Source of the DNA: AP-15 sp963796155
Lineage (GTDB): Bacteria; Pseudomonadota; Alphaproteobacteria; ATCC43930; CGMCC-115725
Direction: 5' to 3'
Assembly (NCBI GenBank): GCA_963796155.1
Contig: CAWCKT010000050.1
Coordinates: 24,141 to 88,140, forward strand
Length of the DNA stretch: 64,000 nucleotides
The notes beneath the pieces are model-generated. The model was not told the DNA's origin. It worked only from the letters and a program-made list of their open reading frames with translations, and did not search any database. A program made the position numbers and the translations under genes. Positions 1-8,037 of the stretch are shown here, in pieces (position 1 is the stretch's first letter; every line of letters begins with the position of its first letter).

Positions 1-516
1 CGGCGGCGGCAACGCTTCGAGCAAACCGGGGATCGCCTCGTAAAAGCTGCGGTCGGCGACCATGGGCGCCACGACCGCGCGCATGCCGACATCGGCATAG
101 GCTTGGGCGGCCTGGGCCAGCCCCTCGACGGTCGGCAGCGGCCATTCGAAGGACAGGTCGTAGCAGGCGGTGCAGCCCTTCAGCACCATCTCGACCGCGC
201 CGAGCTGGGTCGAGAGGTACTTGTCCTCGGAGGTCCGATTGCCGGTGATCCAGGGTGCCGCCGCCAGCAGCAATTCGAGCGTCCAGCGGTCGCCCATCCC
301 CTTGGCGAGGTTGCCGTGGCCGTGGGTGTGGGCGTTGACGAGGCCGGGATGCAGCAGCCGCCGGACGGTGGATATCTCGGTGGCACCCTCCGGGGCGGGG
401 CAACCGGGCGGCCCGATCTCGCGGATCGTGTCACCCTCGATCAGGATATCGGCGGGCTCGGCGGTCCCTGCGGCGATGTCGAGCACGAGCCCGCCGCGCA
501 AAATCGTGTGCCCCAT
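1..516 (-). CDS. Amidohydrolase family protein, N-terminal part (cut by window edge)
   Basis: 172 residues are visible, reading from an ATG at 516 off the left edge of the window, so the C-terminal part is missing. The N-terminus has the small beta-sandwich typical of cytosine/guanine/TRZ-type metal-dependent amidohydrolases, followed by the first metal-binding motif, HTHGHGN, near residue 64. The conserved histidines there fit the HxH metal site of the family. Members deaminate or dechlorinate heterocyclic bases or related cyclic compounds in the cytoplasm; the substrate cannot be deduced from this half. The start sits about 60 bp from the divergent enoyl-CoA hydratase gene, so the two probably share a promoter region. 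Confidence 0.8.
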   Translation of the reverse strand, partial: MGHTILRGGLVLDIAAGTAEPADILIEGDTIREIGPPGCPAPEGATEISTVRRLLHPGLVNAHTHGHGNLAKGMGDRWTLELLLAAAPWITGNRTSEDKYLSTQLGAVEMVLKGCTACYDLSFEWPLPTVEGLAQAAQAYADVGMRAVVAPMVADRSFYEAIPGLLEALPPP

Positions 517-575
517 GGAAACATCTCCCTCGAATCGCGTCATATGATAGACCGAAGCGCAAGAGGAGCCACGCG

Positions 576-1376
576 ATGCCGAGCGTTGTCGTCGAGCGAC
601 ACGAGGGGGTGCTCGAGATCATCCTGAACCGGCCGGAGATCTTGAACGCGGTCAACCGCGAGACGATCGCCGAGCTCGCCGCGGCCGTCGCCGAGGCCGC
701 CGAAGACCGCGCCGCCCGCGCGGTGCTGCTGCGCGGCGCCGGCACGCATTTCTGCGCCGGCGGAGACATCACGATGTTCGCCGAGCTGATCCGGTTGGCA
801 CCGGCCGAGCGGCAGAGGGCGCTCTATCGGATCGTCGACACCCTTCACCCGCTGCTGATCCGCATGCGGCATATGCCGAAACCCGTCCTCGCCGCGGTGC
901 AGGGAGCCGCCGCCGGCTTCGGGCTCAGCCTCGTTCTCGCGGCCGATCTGGCGCTCGCCGCCGAGGACGCTGTCTTCACTTCGGGCTACATCCACCTCGG
1001 TACCAGCCCCGACGGGGGAATGACAGCAACCCTCTCGCGCCTGGTCGGACTCAAGCACGCCGCGGAACTGATGCTGCTCGGCGACCGGTTCGACGCGCGG
1101 CGCGCTCTGGAGCTCGGGCTCGTCAACCGCGTCGTCCCGGCGGAGGCACTCGCGGCCGAGGCCGCCGCACTTGCGTCACGACTCGCGGCGGGACCCACCT
1201 ATGCATATGGCCGAACCAAGGCGCTGCTCCAGTCGACGCTCGGCGACGGTTTCGATGCGCAGCTGAGGCGCGAGACCGAGAGCTTTGCCGCCTGCGCGGC
1301 GACCGAGGATTTTGCCGAGGGCGTCCGGGCCTTTCTCGAAAAACGCAGACCCGCATTCACCGGAGCATGGCCATGA
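576..1376 (+). CDS. Enoyl-CoA hydratase/isomerase (crotonase) family protein
   Basis: 266 aa, the normal length of a crotonase-fold enzyme. The oxyanion-hole signature is visible around THFCAGGDI (residues 63-71), and the second one in GAAAGFGLSLVLAADLALA (about 110-128). The usual acidic position after FTSGYIHLG is replaced by SPDGG, so hydratase versus isomerase or another crotonase activity cannot be decided. It would act on acyl-CoA thioesters in the cytoplasm. An AGGAG box lies 8 bases before the ATG. The stop overlaps the next start (ATGA), so the lipoprotein gene and folP downstream are probably co-transcribed. Confidence 0.88.
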   Translation: MPSVVVERHEGVLEIILNRPEILNAVNRETIAELAAAVAEAAEDRAARAVLLRGAGTHFCAGGDITMFAELIRLAPAERQRALYRIVDTLHPLLIRMRHMPKPVLAAVQGAAAGFGLSLVLAADLALAAEDAVFTSGYIHLGTSPDGGMTATLSRLVGLKHAAELMLLGDRFDARRALELGLVNRVVPAEALAAEAAALASRLAAGPTYAYGRTKALLQSTLGDGFDAQLRRETESFAACAATEDFAEGVRAFLEKRRPAFTGAWP

Positions 1377-1678
1377 GGAGATATCGTCGCATATGGCGGG
1401 CGATGCTGATCGCGCTCGTGGGCGCGGGTGCGCTGTCCGGCTGCTATTATGACCCCTATACCGGGTATTGGTACGGCTATCCCCCGTATTACCCCTATCC
1501 GACGGCTTACCCCTATGGTCCGGGTTATCCCTACGCCTATCCGCCCGGGCAGGCACCAAACCCGGCGCAAGGACCAAATCCCGCGCAAAGTCCAAACCCG
1601 CCGCAGGGATATGCACCGCCACCCGGGCCGCCCGGCAACGCACCGATCCAGCAACAACCGCTGCCCCCGCCGTCGTGA
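1373..1678 (+). CDS. Small proline/tyrosine-rich lipoprotein
   Basis: 101 aa. A basic start and hydrophobic stretch lead to the lipobox LSGC at about residues 20-23, so the mature protein should begin with a lipidated cysteine and sit in the cell envelope. The rest is low-complexity: YPP/YPY repeats, then PNPAQ/PNPPQ repeats and a proline-rich tail. No enzymatic domain is visible. The ATG at 1373 is preferred over the one at 1367 because the CGGAG box is then 7 bases away and the start overlaps the upstream stop as ATGA. Its stop overlaps the GTG of folP. Function unknown. Confidence 0.7.
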   Translation: MRRYRRIWRAMLIALVGAGALSGCYYDPYTGYWYGYPPYYPYPTAYPYGPGYPYAYPPGQAPNPAQGPNPAQSPNPPQGYAPPPGPPGNAPIQQQPLPPPS

Positions 1679-2805
1679 CGGCGGAGAGTGCCAAATCCCT
1701 CGACTGGGCGCGGCTCGATAAAGTCGCCGCGGACCGGCTGTGGTTGCGGCCGCTCGGCCTGCTTTGCGGCCACGCGGCGCGCGAGGCAGTCGGCGCGGGT
1801 CTGGCGCGGCCGCTCGCCGGCGCTGACGTCGCCTTTACGCTGGTGACGGCGCTCGGTCTCGGCTGCGACCGACGCCTAGCCTCGGTGACGGCACCGACCG
1901 CCGCGTTAGAGGGCTGGCTGGCAGGCGCTGGTACCCGTTTTACCGCGTGTGCCAAAGACCGGCTTGCCCGGCTGTCGGCGCCGCGTCAGCCATGGGCGGG
2001 CTTTGCCCTCGACCGCCCGCTCGTCATGGGGGTCCTCAACGTTACCCCCGACAGCTTCTCGGATGGCGGGCGCTGGTTCGACGCGGAGCGCGCCGTCGCG
2101 CACGGCCGCGCGCTCGTCGCAGCCGGCGCCGACCTCATCGATGTCGGCGGCGAATCGACGCGTCCTGGGGCCGCCGAACTGCCGCCCGGCGAAGAAATCC
2201 GGCGCGTCGAGCCGGTCGTGCGCGCCCTTGCGGAAGACGGTGCGGTCGTCTCGATCGATACACGGCACAAGGCGGTCATGGAAAGAGCGCTCGCGGCCGG
2301 TGCACGCATCGTCAACGACGTCTCGGCATTGACCCATGATCCCGACAGCCTCGCCCTTGTCACCCGGCGCCAAGCGCCAGTCGTGCTGATGCATATGCGC
2401 GGCGAACCGCCAACGATGCAGCGCGAGCCGGTCTATGATTCGCCGCTTGTCGAGGTGCTCGAATATCTCGATGCGCGGATTGCGGCTTGCATTGCGGCCG
2501 GGATCCCGCGCGAGCGGATCGTTGTCGATCCGGGGATCGGGTTCGGCAAACTGGTCCGGCACAACCTCGAACTCATCGCCGGGATCGGCGCCTTCCACGC
2601 GCTCGGCTGCGCGGTAATGCTTGGTGTGTCGCGCAAATCGATGATCGCCCGGCTCAGCCATAGCGAGCCACCCGAGGCTCGCCTGCCCGGCTCGCTTGCC
2701 GCGGCGTTATTCGCGGTGCAGCAGGGTGTGCAGATCCTGCGCGTGCACGATGTCGCCGAAACCTGCCAAGCGCTAGCACTATGGGGAGCGATCACCGCCG
2801 GGTAA
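1675..2805 (+). CDS. folP: Dihydropteroate synthase
   Basis: 376 aa. It condenses p-aminobenzoate with 6-hydroxymethyl-dihydropterin diphosphate to give dihydropteroate in folate synthesis. The catalytic TIM-barrel part starts near residue 118 with MGVLNVTPDSFSDGG, followed by DLIDVGGESTRPGA, IVNDVSAL, VLMHMRG and the loop DPGIGFGK; all pterin-binding signatures are intact. About 110 N-terminal residues precede the barrel, longer than in E. coli FolP. The GTG at 1675 overlaps the preceding stop; an upstream start would run inside the lipoprotein gene. The last 27 bases overlap the convergent folB, so two folate enzymes meet tail to tail. Confidence 0.93.
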   Translation: MTAESAKSLDWARLDKVAADRLWLRPLGLLCGHAAREAVGAGLARPLAGADVAFTLVTALGLGCDRRLASVTAPTAALEGWLAGAGTRFTACAKDRLARLSAPRQPWAGFALDRPLVMGVLNVTPDSFSDGGRWFDAERAVAHGRALVAAGADLIDVGGESTRPGAAELPPGEEIRRVEPVVRALAEDGAVVSIDTRHKAVMERALAAGARIVNDVSALTHDPDSLALVTRRQAPVVLMHMRGEPPTMQREPVYDSPLVEVLEYLDARIAACIAAGIPRERIVVDPGIGFGKLVRHNLELIAGIGAFHALGCAVMLGVSRKSMIARLSHSEPPEARLPGSLAAALFAVQQGVQILRVHDVAETCQALALWGAITAG

Positions 2806-3189
2806 TTGGGGTTGGGGTCGCGTCCGCTCCAGCATCGCGCCGACGCCGTCCGCGTCCGGGAACACATCGAGCTTCTCGACCCAGACGCGCACCCGCTCGA
2901 CCCGCGGATCGGCAAGGCAAGCCGCGCAGATCCGTTCGGCGAAACCCTCGCATAGATCGATATGCCCGGAGCGGGCGATCTCGCGGATCGCAGCGACGAC
3001 CTTCTCGTAATTGATGACCCGCCGGCGATCGTCCCCGGGAAACGCAGCCGCGGCCACCGAGATCAGGTCGACCGAGATGCGTACGCGCTGCCTCTGTTCC
3101 CGCTCGCGCCGGCGGATACCGATGCTGCACATCAGGATGAGACCACGCACGGTGACCGTGTACCGGGCAGACCCCCGCGGGGTAGCCAT
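2779..3189 (-). CDS. folB: Dihydroneopterin aldolase
   Basis: 136 aa from the ATG at 3189, close to the usual FolB length of about 120. It cleaves 7,8-dihydroneopterin to 6-hydroxymethyl-dihydropterin and glycolaldehyde, feeding FolP. The family pattern is visible: the GIRRRER segment near the N-terminus, VINYEKV, the CEGFAERIC helix with the conserved Glu, and the strand VRVWVEKLDVFPDADGVG near the C-terminus. The reading frame is open further upstream, but MATPRGSARYTV fits the family start better. It overlaps the end of folP on the opposite strand. Confidence 0.88.
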   Translation of the reverse strand: MATPRGSARYTVTVRGLILMCSIGIRRREREQRQRVRISVDLISVAAAAFPGDDRRRVINYEKVVAAIREIARSGHIDLCEGFAERICAACLADPRVERVRVWVEKLDVFPDADGVGAMLERTRPQPQLPGGDRSP

Positions 3190-3224
3190 GCTATCGTTCT
3201 CAGCTTCCGTAGGGTCGAGGATCA

Positions 3225-3494
3225 ATGGGCTTTTTCTACTTTGTCATCGGGGTAATCGTCGGCACGTTGCTGCTCATTCTGCTGCCGCTGTTCATCGCCG
3301 TGCTCGGTGTCGCCCTGGCGATCGGCGTCGTCATCGCGCTGCCGCTGATCGCGGCGCTGCTGGTTCTCCTCGGGCTCGTCGCCGTCGCGCCGGCGGTCGG
3401 GTATGGGCTGCTCATCGCCGCATTGCTGATCGCCTTATGGGTCAGCGACCGCAAGCGGCGTCAACCGAGATGGCCGGTCCGTCGCGATCGGTAA
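3225..3494 (+). CDS. Small integral membrane protein
   Basis: 89 aa, nearly all hydrophobic up to residue 75, with three probable membrane segments (about 3-24, 26-46 and 48-74) and a short basic tail (SDRKRRQPRWPVRRDR) that should face the cytoplasm. No recognisable family motif. It starts 35 bp from the divergent folB gene and ends just before the convergent envelope-protein gene. Function unknown. Confidence 0.55.
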   Translation: MGFFYFVIGVIVGTLLLILLPLFIAVLGVALAIGVVIALPLIAALLVLLGLVAVAPAVGYGLLIAALLIALWVSDRKRRQPRWPVRRDR

Positions 3495-3505
3495 ATCCGG
3501 AGCGC

Positions 3506-3967
3506 CTAACGGCGCCAATGGCCCCCTACCCACACCCAGCCGCCGTGTCGGGGGCGCCACTGACCGGGCACCCACACGGCGTGGGCATAAGGGCGGGCGG
3601 CATAGCGCCCCGGCACCCACACCCAACGCCCGGCCCAGTGCCAATAGCCCGGTGTCCACACCATTGCCGGGCCTGGCGGGGGCGGCGGGACGGCCTCGTA
3701 TTGCGGCGGCGGTGGGGCTTGCGGCGCGACCATCGCAGACCCCCCGTATGGCGCCCCCCCATATGACGGTGGGGGCCCTCCGTATGGGGTTCCCCCGTAT
3801 GAGGGTGGCGGCGCGGTTGGCGCGGCAGCCCCAGGGCCGGGGTATGATGGGTATTGCTGCGCAGCCGCCGGCGCTAGCGACGCGAGAAGGGAGGCCACTG
3901 CCAACAGGCAGCCACCCCGGCGTAGCGGCCGGGTATCGAACAGGGTTGGTAGGGTTCGAAATCTCAT
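3506..3967 (-). CDS. Exported protein with YXWGxW-like aromatic repeats
   Basis: 153 aa. A signal peptide (about residues 15-36, ending AAAQ) is followed by a low-complexity Pro/Gly/Tyr part (SYGGTPYGG-type repeats, residues 40-85). The C-terminal third is made of aromatic repeats of the form W-x-PGxW and WVWVPG/WVWVGG, resembling the YXWGxW repeat families of envelope proteins. The start at 3967 overlaps the stop of the VOC gene (ATGA), so the two are translationally coupled. A structural or binding role in the envelope is inference. Confidence 0.65.
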   Translation of the reverse strand: MRFRTLPTLFDTRPLRRGGCLLAVASLLASLAPAAAQQYPSYPGPGAAAPTAPPPSYGGTPYGGPPPSYGGAPYGGSAMVAPQAPPPPQYEAVPPPPPGPAMVWTPGYWHWAGRWVWVPGRYAARPYAHAVWVPGQWRPRHGGWVWVGGHWRR

Positions 3968-4554
3968 CGAGCTGACGGCCTTTTCTCTCCATCGAGCAAT
4001 GCGGGATCGTGCAAGGTCGTGTCCTGGCCGCGGACTGGATCGGCAATCGCGGCCTCCAGGCTCTGCGCGCCCTTCCAATCGGAAGGCGGTCGTACCCGCC
4101 CGTCGCTGCCGATCTGGTCGATACCCCAGTAGATTTCGAGCCGGTGGTTGTCCGGATCGCGGAATTCGACTGCGAGCTGACACCCGGCGCGGCGGCGACC
4201 GGTGAAATCGATCGTCACCCCGTGCCGGCGCAAGTGATCGCGCGCCCGGACGACCTCGTCGAGGGTCGCGACCTCGAAGGCGATGTGGTTGAGCTCGACA
4301 TTCGCCGCCTCGGTCGGCATTGAGCCGACCAGCGCAATGCCGTGATGGTCAGGGTTGCAGCGTAGAAAGACCATTCCGCCGGGCACCATCTCCTCGGGAT
4401 AGACATCGGAGATCTGGAAGCCGAGCACCTGCGTATAAAACCGCGCCGAGCGCTCCACATCGCGCACATTGAGAACGACGTGGCCCAGCTTTCCGATGTG
4501 GAACGGAAGACCCTGCGGCCGCTCCAGCCTCTTTACCCGATCTGGATCATACAT
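3964..4554 (-). CDS. VOC (glyoxalase/dioxygenase superfamily) protein
   Basis: 196 aa from the ATG at 4554. It has two beta-alpha-beta-beta-beta units: LGHVVLNVRDVERSARFY (from about residue 23) with a metal-ligand His, and LNHIAFEV (about 88) with a second His, then FRDPDNHRLEIYW, which carries the terminal Glu ligand. This is the catechol-dioxygenase-like arrangement of the vicinal oxygen chelate superfamily. Substrate unknown. It is followed by the aromatic-repeat protein through a 4-bp overlap. Confidence 0.82.
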   Translation of the reverse strand: MYDPDRVKRLERPQGLPFHIGKLGHVVLNVRDVERSARFYTQVLGFQISDVYPEEMVPGGMVFLRCNPDHHGIALVGSMPTEAANVELNHIAFEVATLDEVVRARDHLRRHGVTIDFTGRRRAGCQLAVEFRDPDNHRLEIYWGIDQIGSDGRVRPPSDWKGAQSLEAAIADPVRGQDTTLHDPALLDGEKRPSAR

Positions 4555-4673
4555 TCCTGCCTCCAGCGCCGGAGTACCCGACGACCTGCAGTCTTTCGCC
4601 ACGGTCATCAGAGATTGTCGCAAACTTTCAAGGCAAATTTAAGGTACTTTTACGTCGCGAGACCCAGTTCGGT

Positions 4674-4885
4674 CGAATTTTTTCCACGCCCGCGAAACAG
4701 GTGACGGCGGTGGTCGCACCTGCTTACTGCAGGATTGGATTCGGACAGGACTTAGATGACCCGCCCGGGCGCTGCTTTCGATCGTCCCTCCCCGATCAGG
4801 AGCTGGCACTCCTGTTTCTGCTGTTTTTCAGCCGGAAGTTCGCATTTAGCCTCCGAGACCGCTAATCGTCGCGCGATGCGCAGCG
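4674..4885. repeat. Diverged direct repeat, copy 1 (degenerate)
   Basis: About 212 bp that aligns with 5316-5551 in the same orientation. Both begin TTTTCCACGCCCG, share GGTGAC..CGGTGGTCG, GATTGGATT..CGGAC, CGCTG..TTTCGATCG, GCTGGCACTCC and GCATTTAGCCTCCG, and end with ATCGTCGCGCG.TGCGCAGCG. In this copy the small reading frame present in copy 2 is broken: there is no ATG, one base is missing after GATTGGATT, and a stop follows. Confidence 0.7.
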
Positions 4886-5315
4886 CAAAGGCCTTGCCGC
4901 GCTCGCCGGTGCAAAAAGGCTCGGACCCCAACGAGAGGTCAAGAAAGCGCGCAACGGCTCATGCCGGAGTGGCCAATCTCGCTCGTTCGAACCCGACGAA
5001 GTGCAAAGCCGAACTCGTTCCCGGGCGCCGTGCACCGGTTTACGGGCACGATGGCAGCTTATCCACAAAACCGGTTGTCGAGTTCTCGCACCGCGATCAT
5101 CGGCATTGCTAGAATAGCATCCGCGCAGCCGCGACGAGGCCACCCGTTTGTGTCAAATCTGTCATCAGCAAATGCTGTTTGCGCTCCGGCATCCCCCAGA
5201 CAAGCCACTTTTCAGCGGACAAGGTTGGCGATCTGGGACGAGCTACAGAGCAATTCCGCAAAGGTGGTTACGGCTTCTTTTATCGTCGCTGGCGATATAG
5301 ATTCGATGGCGCCCG
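4886..5315. other. Non-coding stretch between the two repeat copies
   Basis: No convincing gene on either strand. It is less GC-rich than the surroundings. One perfect DnaA-box-like nonamer, TTATCCACA, lies at 5059-5067, but a single box is not enough to call an origin. Together with the two repeat copies it makes a gap of about 1 kb between the VOC gene and the RNA methyltransferase gene, unusually long for this window. Confidence 0.5.
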
Positions 5316-5551
5316 AATTCTTTTCCACGCCCGTCGATCATCCCCGCACGCCCAGGTGACTCGCGGTGGTCGGGGGTGCGGTTGAATGCGTGATTGGATT
5401 TCGGACTGGAATAAGTGGAGCCGCGCCGAGCGCTGTTTTGCGATCGCGCAGGCGATCACGGCGCTGGCACTCCCGCTCGGGCTCTTGATCAGCGGCGGCA
5501 GGTTCGGCATTTAGCCTCCGGAGCCCGTTTATCGTCGCGCGGTGCGCAGCG
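5316..5551. repeat. Diverged direct repeat, copy 2
   Basis: About 236 bp, the better preserved partner of 4674-4885, separated from it by roughly 430 bp. It carries an intact 42-codon reading frame (5386-5514). The shared blocks are interspersed with substitutions and small indels, so the duplication is old or the copies belong to a dispersed repeat family. Confidence 0.7.
5386..5514 (+). CDS. Possible small membrane-associated protein (42 aa)
   Basis: ATG at 5386, TAG at 5512-5514. The N-terminal half is rich in Trp and charged residues (MRDWISDWNKWSRAER). The second half is a hydrophobic segment (AIAQAITALALPLGLLI), giving a short amphipathic plus membrane-type peptide. Only a weak G-rich stretch precedes the start. 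The same frame is destroyed in repeat copy 1, so if it is a gene it is one intact copy of a duplicated pair. No family recognised; it could also be a chance frame. Confidence 0.25.
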   Translation: MRDWISDWNKWSRAERCFAIAQAITALALPLGLLISGGRFGI

Positions 5552-5584
5552 GGATGCTTCCTCGGGCGTACGGAGCTGAGGAGG

Positions 5585-6901
5585 TCAGCGGCGGAATATC
5601 GCCGCGAGCTCGAGGTGCGGCGTCCAGACGAACTGGTCGATCGGTACCAACCGCTCGAGGCGGAAGCCGCCGCTGATCAGCCGGGCGGCGTCGCGCGCGA
5701 AGGTAGCGGGGTTGCAGGAGACTGCGACGACGGTGGCGACCGCCGAGGCGGCCAGCGCCTCGGCCTGCCGCACGGCGCCGGCGCGCGGCGGGTCGAAGGC
5801 CACGGCAGCGTAGGCGGAGAGCGCCTCGGCCGGGACCGGGTTGCGCGCGAGATCGCGCCGCTCGACCGTGATGCCGCGCCGGCCGGCCGCGGCCCGGGCG
5901 AGCGCAGCAGCGGCGCGTTCGTCGCCCTCGACCGAATGCACCGGCCCGGCCTCGCACAGGGCGAAGGTAAAGGTGCCGAGCCCCGCGAAAAGATCGAGCA
6001 CTGGACGGCGGGGTCCGATGCCGGCGAGGACCTCTTCGACGAGGATCGCTTCGGCTGCCGCGCTTGCCTGTAGGAAGCCGCCTGGTGGGAACGGGACGGC
6101 GACCCCCGACAGCAGCGCGCGAATCGGACGGCGTTCCACCACGAAGATCTCCTCGACGGGTGAACGCCAGACGATGCGCGCGAGATCGCATTTCTCGGCA
6201 AACGCGGCGAGTGCTTCGAGTGCGCCGAGCCCGGGTCGCGACGCCGCTTCAAGCAGCACATCGACACCACTGTCGATGCGGGTCAATGTCGCCTCTACCG
6301 CCGCGCCTGGTGACAGCAGGTCGGGGGCGATGAGACGCAACTCGCCGACAATAGCGAACAGCGCCGGCTCGAGCACCGGGCACCGCGCGAGATCGACGAG
6401 ATCTTGGCGGAACCGCTCGCGGAGTCCGACCCGCGCCGGCAGGCGGGGATCGCGCGGCCTCATCACGCCGAGCCGCGCCCGTCGTCGGGCCGGCGGAACG
6501 ACCCGCAGCGGCTGCACCAGACCCGGATCGACCCCGACCCGTTCGAGCGCGATGTGCAGCGCCCCGAGCTTGACGCTCCGGTAGAAAGTTTGATTGAGAT
6601 GCTGCAAAGCGCAGCCGCCGCACCGGCCGAAATGCGGGCACGGAGGATCGGCGCGCCCGGGTCCGTAGGCGAGCCGCTCGACGACCAAGCCCTCACGTCC
6701 CGCCCCCCGTCTGGGGCCGAGCCGAGCCCGCACGCGGTCGCCGGGCAGCGTGAAGGGGACGAACACCGACTCCCCCTCGTATTGCGCGATGCCGTCGCCC
6801 TGTGCGCCGAGCCGTTCGACCGAAAGCTCGACGAACTCGCCGGGCAGTTTTCGAGCACCAGCTTCGAAACCCCTTGTCTTTGGGTTATGGTCGAGCCTCA
6901 C
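5585..6901 (-). CDS. Class I SAM-dependent RNA methyltransferase (TrmA/RlmC/RlmD family)
   Basis: 438 aa. An N-terminal TRAM-like domain (about residues 20-80) is followed by the four cysteines of a [4Fe-4S] site (C88, C94, C97 and C174 in CPHFGRCGGC and CPVL). The C-terminal Rossmann fold has LDLFAGLGTFTF for SAM binding, then FDPPRAG and VSCNPATFARD, which carries the catalytic cysteine. These enzymes make m5U in 23S rRNA or tRNA; which uridine cannot be told from sequence. The start is a GTG at 6901. Confidence 0.88.
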   Translation of the reverse strand: MRLDHNPKTRGFEAGARKLPGEFVELSVERLGAQGDGIAQYEGESVFVPFTLPGDRVRARLGPRRGAGREGLVVERLAYGPGRADPPCPHFGRCGGCALQHLNQTFYRSVKLGALHIALERVGVDPGLVQPLRVVPPARRRARLGVMRPRDPRLPARVGLRERFRQDLVDLARCPVLEPALFAIVGELRLIAPDLLSPGAAVEATLTRIDSGVDVLLEAASRPGLGALEALAAFAEKCDLARIVWRSPVEEIFVVERRPIRALLSGVAVPFPPGGFLQASAAAEAILVEEVLAGIGPRRPVLDLFAGLGTFTFALCEAGPVHSVEGDERAAAALARAAAGRRGITVERRDLARNPVPAEALSAYAAVAFDPPRAGAVRQAEALAASAVATVVAVSCNPATFARDAARLISGGFRLERLVPIDQFVWTPHLELAAIFRR

Positions 6902-6988
6902 CCTTCACGCACTCCCGAGGTACATATATGCGCTGTCCAAGCTGCATGGCCCGAAGCCGCCTGATCGGATGAGCCTGCGCGCCCGTTG

Positions 6989-7942
6989 ATGCGTCACTTC
7001 CTGGATTTCGAACGGCCGATCGCGGAGCTCGAAAGCAAGATCGAAGAACTGCGCCACCTCTCCACCACCCGGGAGCTCAACATCGCCGACGAGGTCGGCC
7101 GCCTCGAAGGAACCGCCAACCGGCTGCTGCGCCAGACTTATGCGCGGCTGACACCGTGGCAGAAGGTTGAGGTGGCGCGGCATCCGGAGCGGCCGCATTG
7201 CCTCGATTACGTCGGCGGGCTGATCACCGAGTTCGTAGCGCTCGCCGGCGATCGCACCTTTGGCGAGGATGCTGCGGTCATCGGCGGCATCGGCCGCTTC
7301 CGCGGGCGCAGCGTCGTGGTCCTCGGCACCGAGAAGGGCGCCGACACCGAAGCGCGGCTGCGTCACAATTTCGGCATGGCGAAGCCCGAAGGCTATCGCA
7401 AGGCGCGTCGGCTGATGCGCCTCGCCGAGCGCTTCGGGCTTCCCGTCCTGACCTTCGTCGACACCAATGGCGCCTTTCCCGGGATCGAAGCCGAGGCGCG
7501 CGGCCAGGCCGAAGCGATCGCGCGCGCCATCGAGACCTGTCTCGACATCAAGGTGCCCCTCGTCGCCTCGATCATTGGCGAAGGGGGCTCGGGGGGTGCG
7601 ATCGCGCTCGCCGCCGCGAATACGGTATTGATGCTGGAGCACGCAATCTATTCGGTGATCCCTCCGGAAGGCTGCTCGGCGATCCTCTGGCGGGATGGCG
7701 GGCACGCTCGGGAGGCGGCGGAAGCACTGCGGCTGACCGCCCAGGACCTGCTCCGAATGGGGGTTGTCGACCATATCGTGCCCGAGCCGCTGGGCGGGGC
7801 GCACCGCTTGCCGAAGGACGCCATTGAGCAGCTCGGCGAAGCGATCGACGAGGCATTGCGCCCTCTGCTCGGCATCGATCGGAATGTATTGCGCACCCAG
7901 CGCCGTGAGAAATTCCTCGCAATGGGTCAGCGCGGGCTCTGA
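6989..7942 (+). CDS. accA: Acetyl-CoA carboxylase carboxyltransferase subunit alpha
   Basis: 317 aa, the normal AccA length. With AccD it transfers the carboxyl group from carboxybiotin to acetyl-CoA, giving malonyl-CoA for fatty-acid synthesis in the cytoplasm. Typical features are the N-terminal FLDFERPIAELESKIEEL helix, the crotonase-like core with RNFGMAKPEGYRKA-type motif (HNFGMAKPEGYRKA), DTNGAFPGIEAE, GEGGSGGAIAL and SVIPPEGCSAILW. It stands alone, as accA often does, apart from accBC and accD. Confidence 0.96.
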   Translation: MRHFLDFERPIAELESKIEELRHLSTTRELNIADEVGRLEGTANRLLRQTYARLTPWQKVEVARHPERPHCLDYVGGLITEFVALAGDRTFGEDAAVIGGIGRFRGRSVVVLGTEKGADTEARLRHNFGMAKPEGYRKARRLMRLAERFGLPVLTFVDTNGAFPGIEAEARGQAEAIARAIETCLDIKVPLVASIIGEGGSGGAIALAAANTVLMLEHAIYSVIPPEGCSAILWRDGGHAREAAEALRLTAQDLLRMGVVDHIVPEPLGGAHRLPKDAIEQLGEAIDEALRPLLGIDRNVLRTQRREKFLAMGQRGL

Positions 7943-8037
7943 AGGCCTGGTCATTGATCGGCCGGCCCTGCTACCTACATCTAGCGCGGCGCCGACCCTG
8001 GCGGGTCGCGGGCGCTGATGCTCTTGACGAGGCATTG

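Noticed and set aside
5059..5067. Perfect DnaA box TTATCCACA as evidence of a replication origin
   Set aside because: Only one box, no cluster, no dnaA/hemE/rho neighbours. A single match is expected by chance at about this rate in 64 kb.
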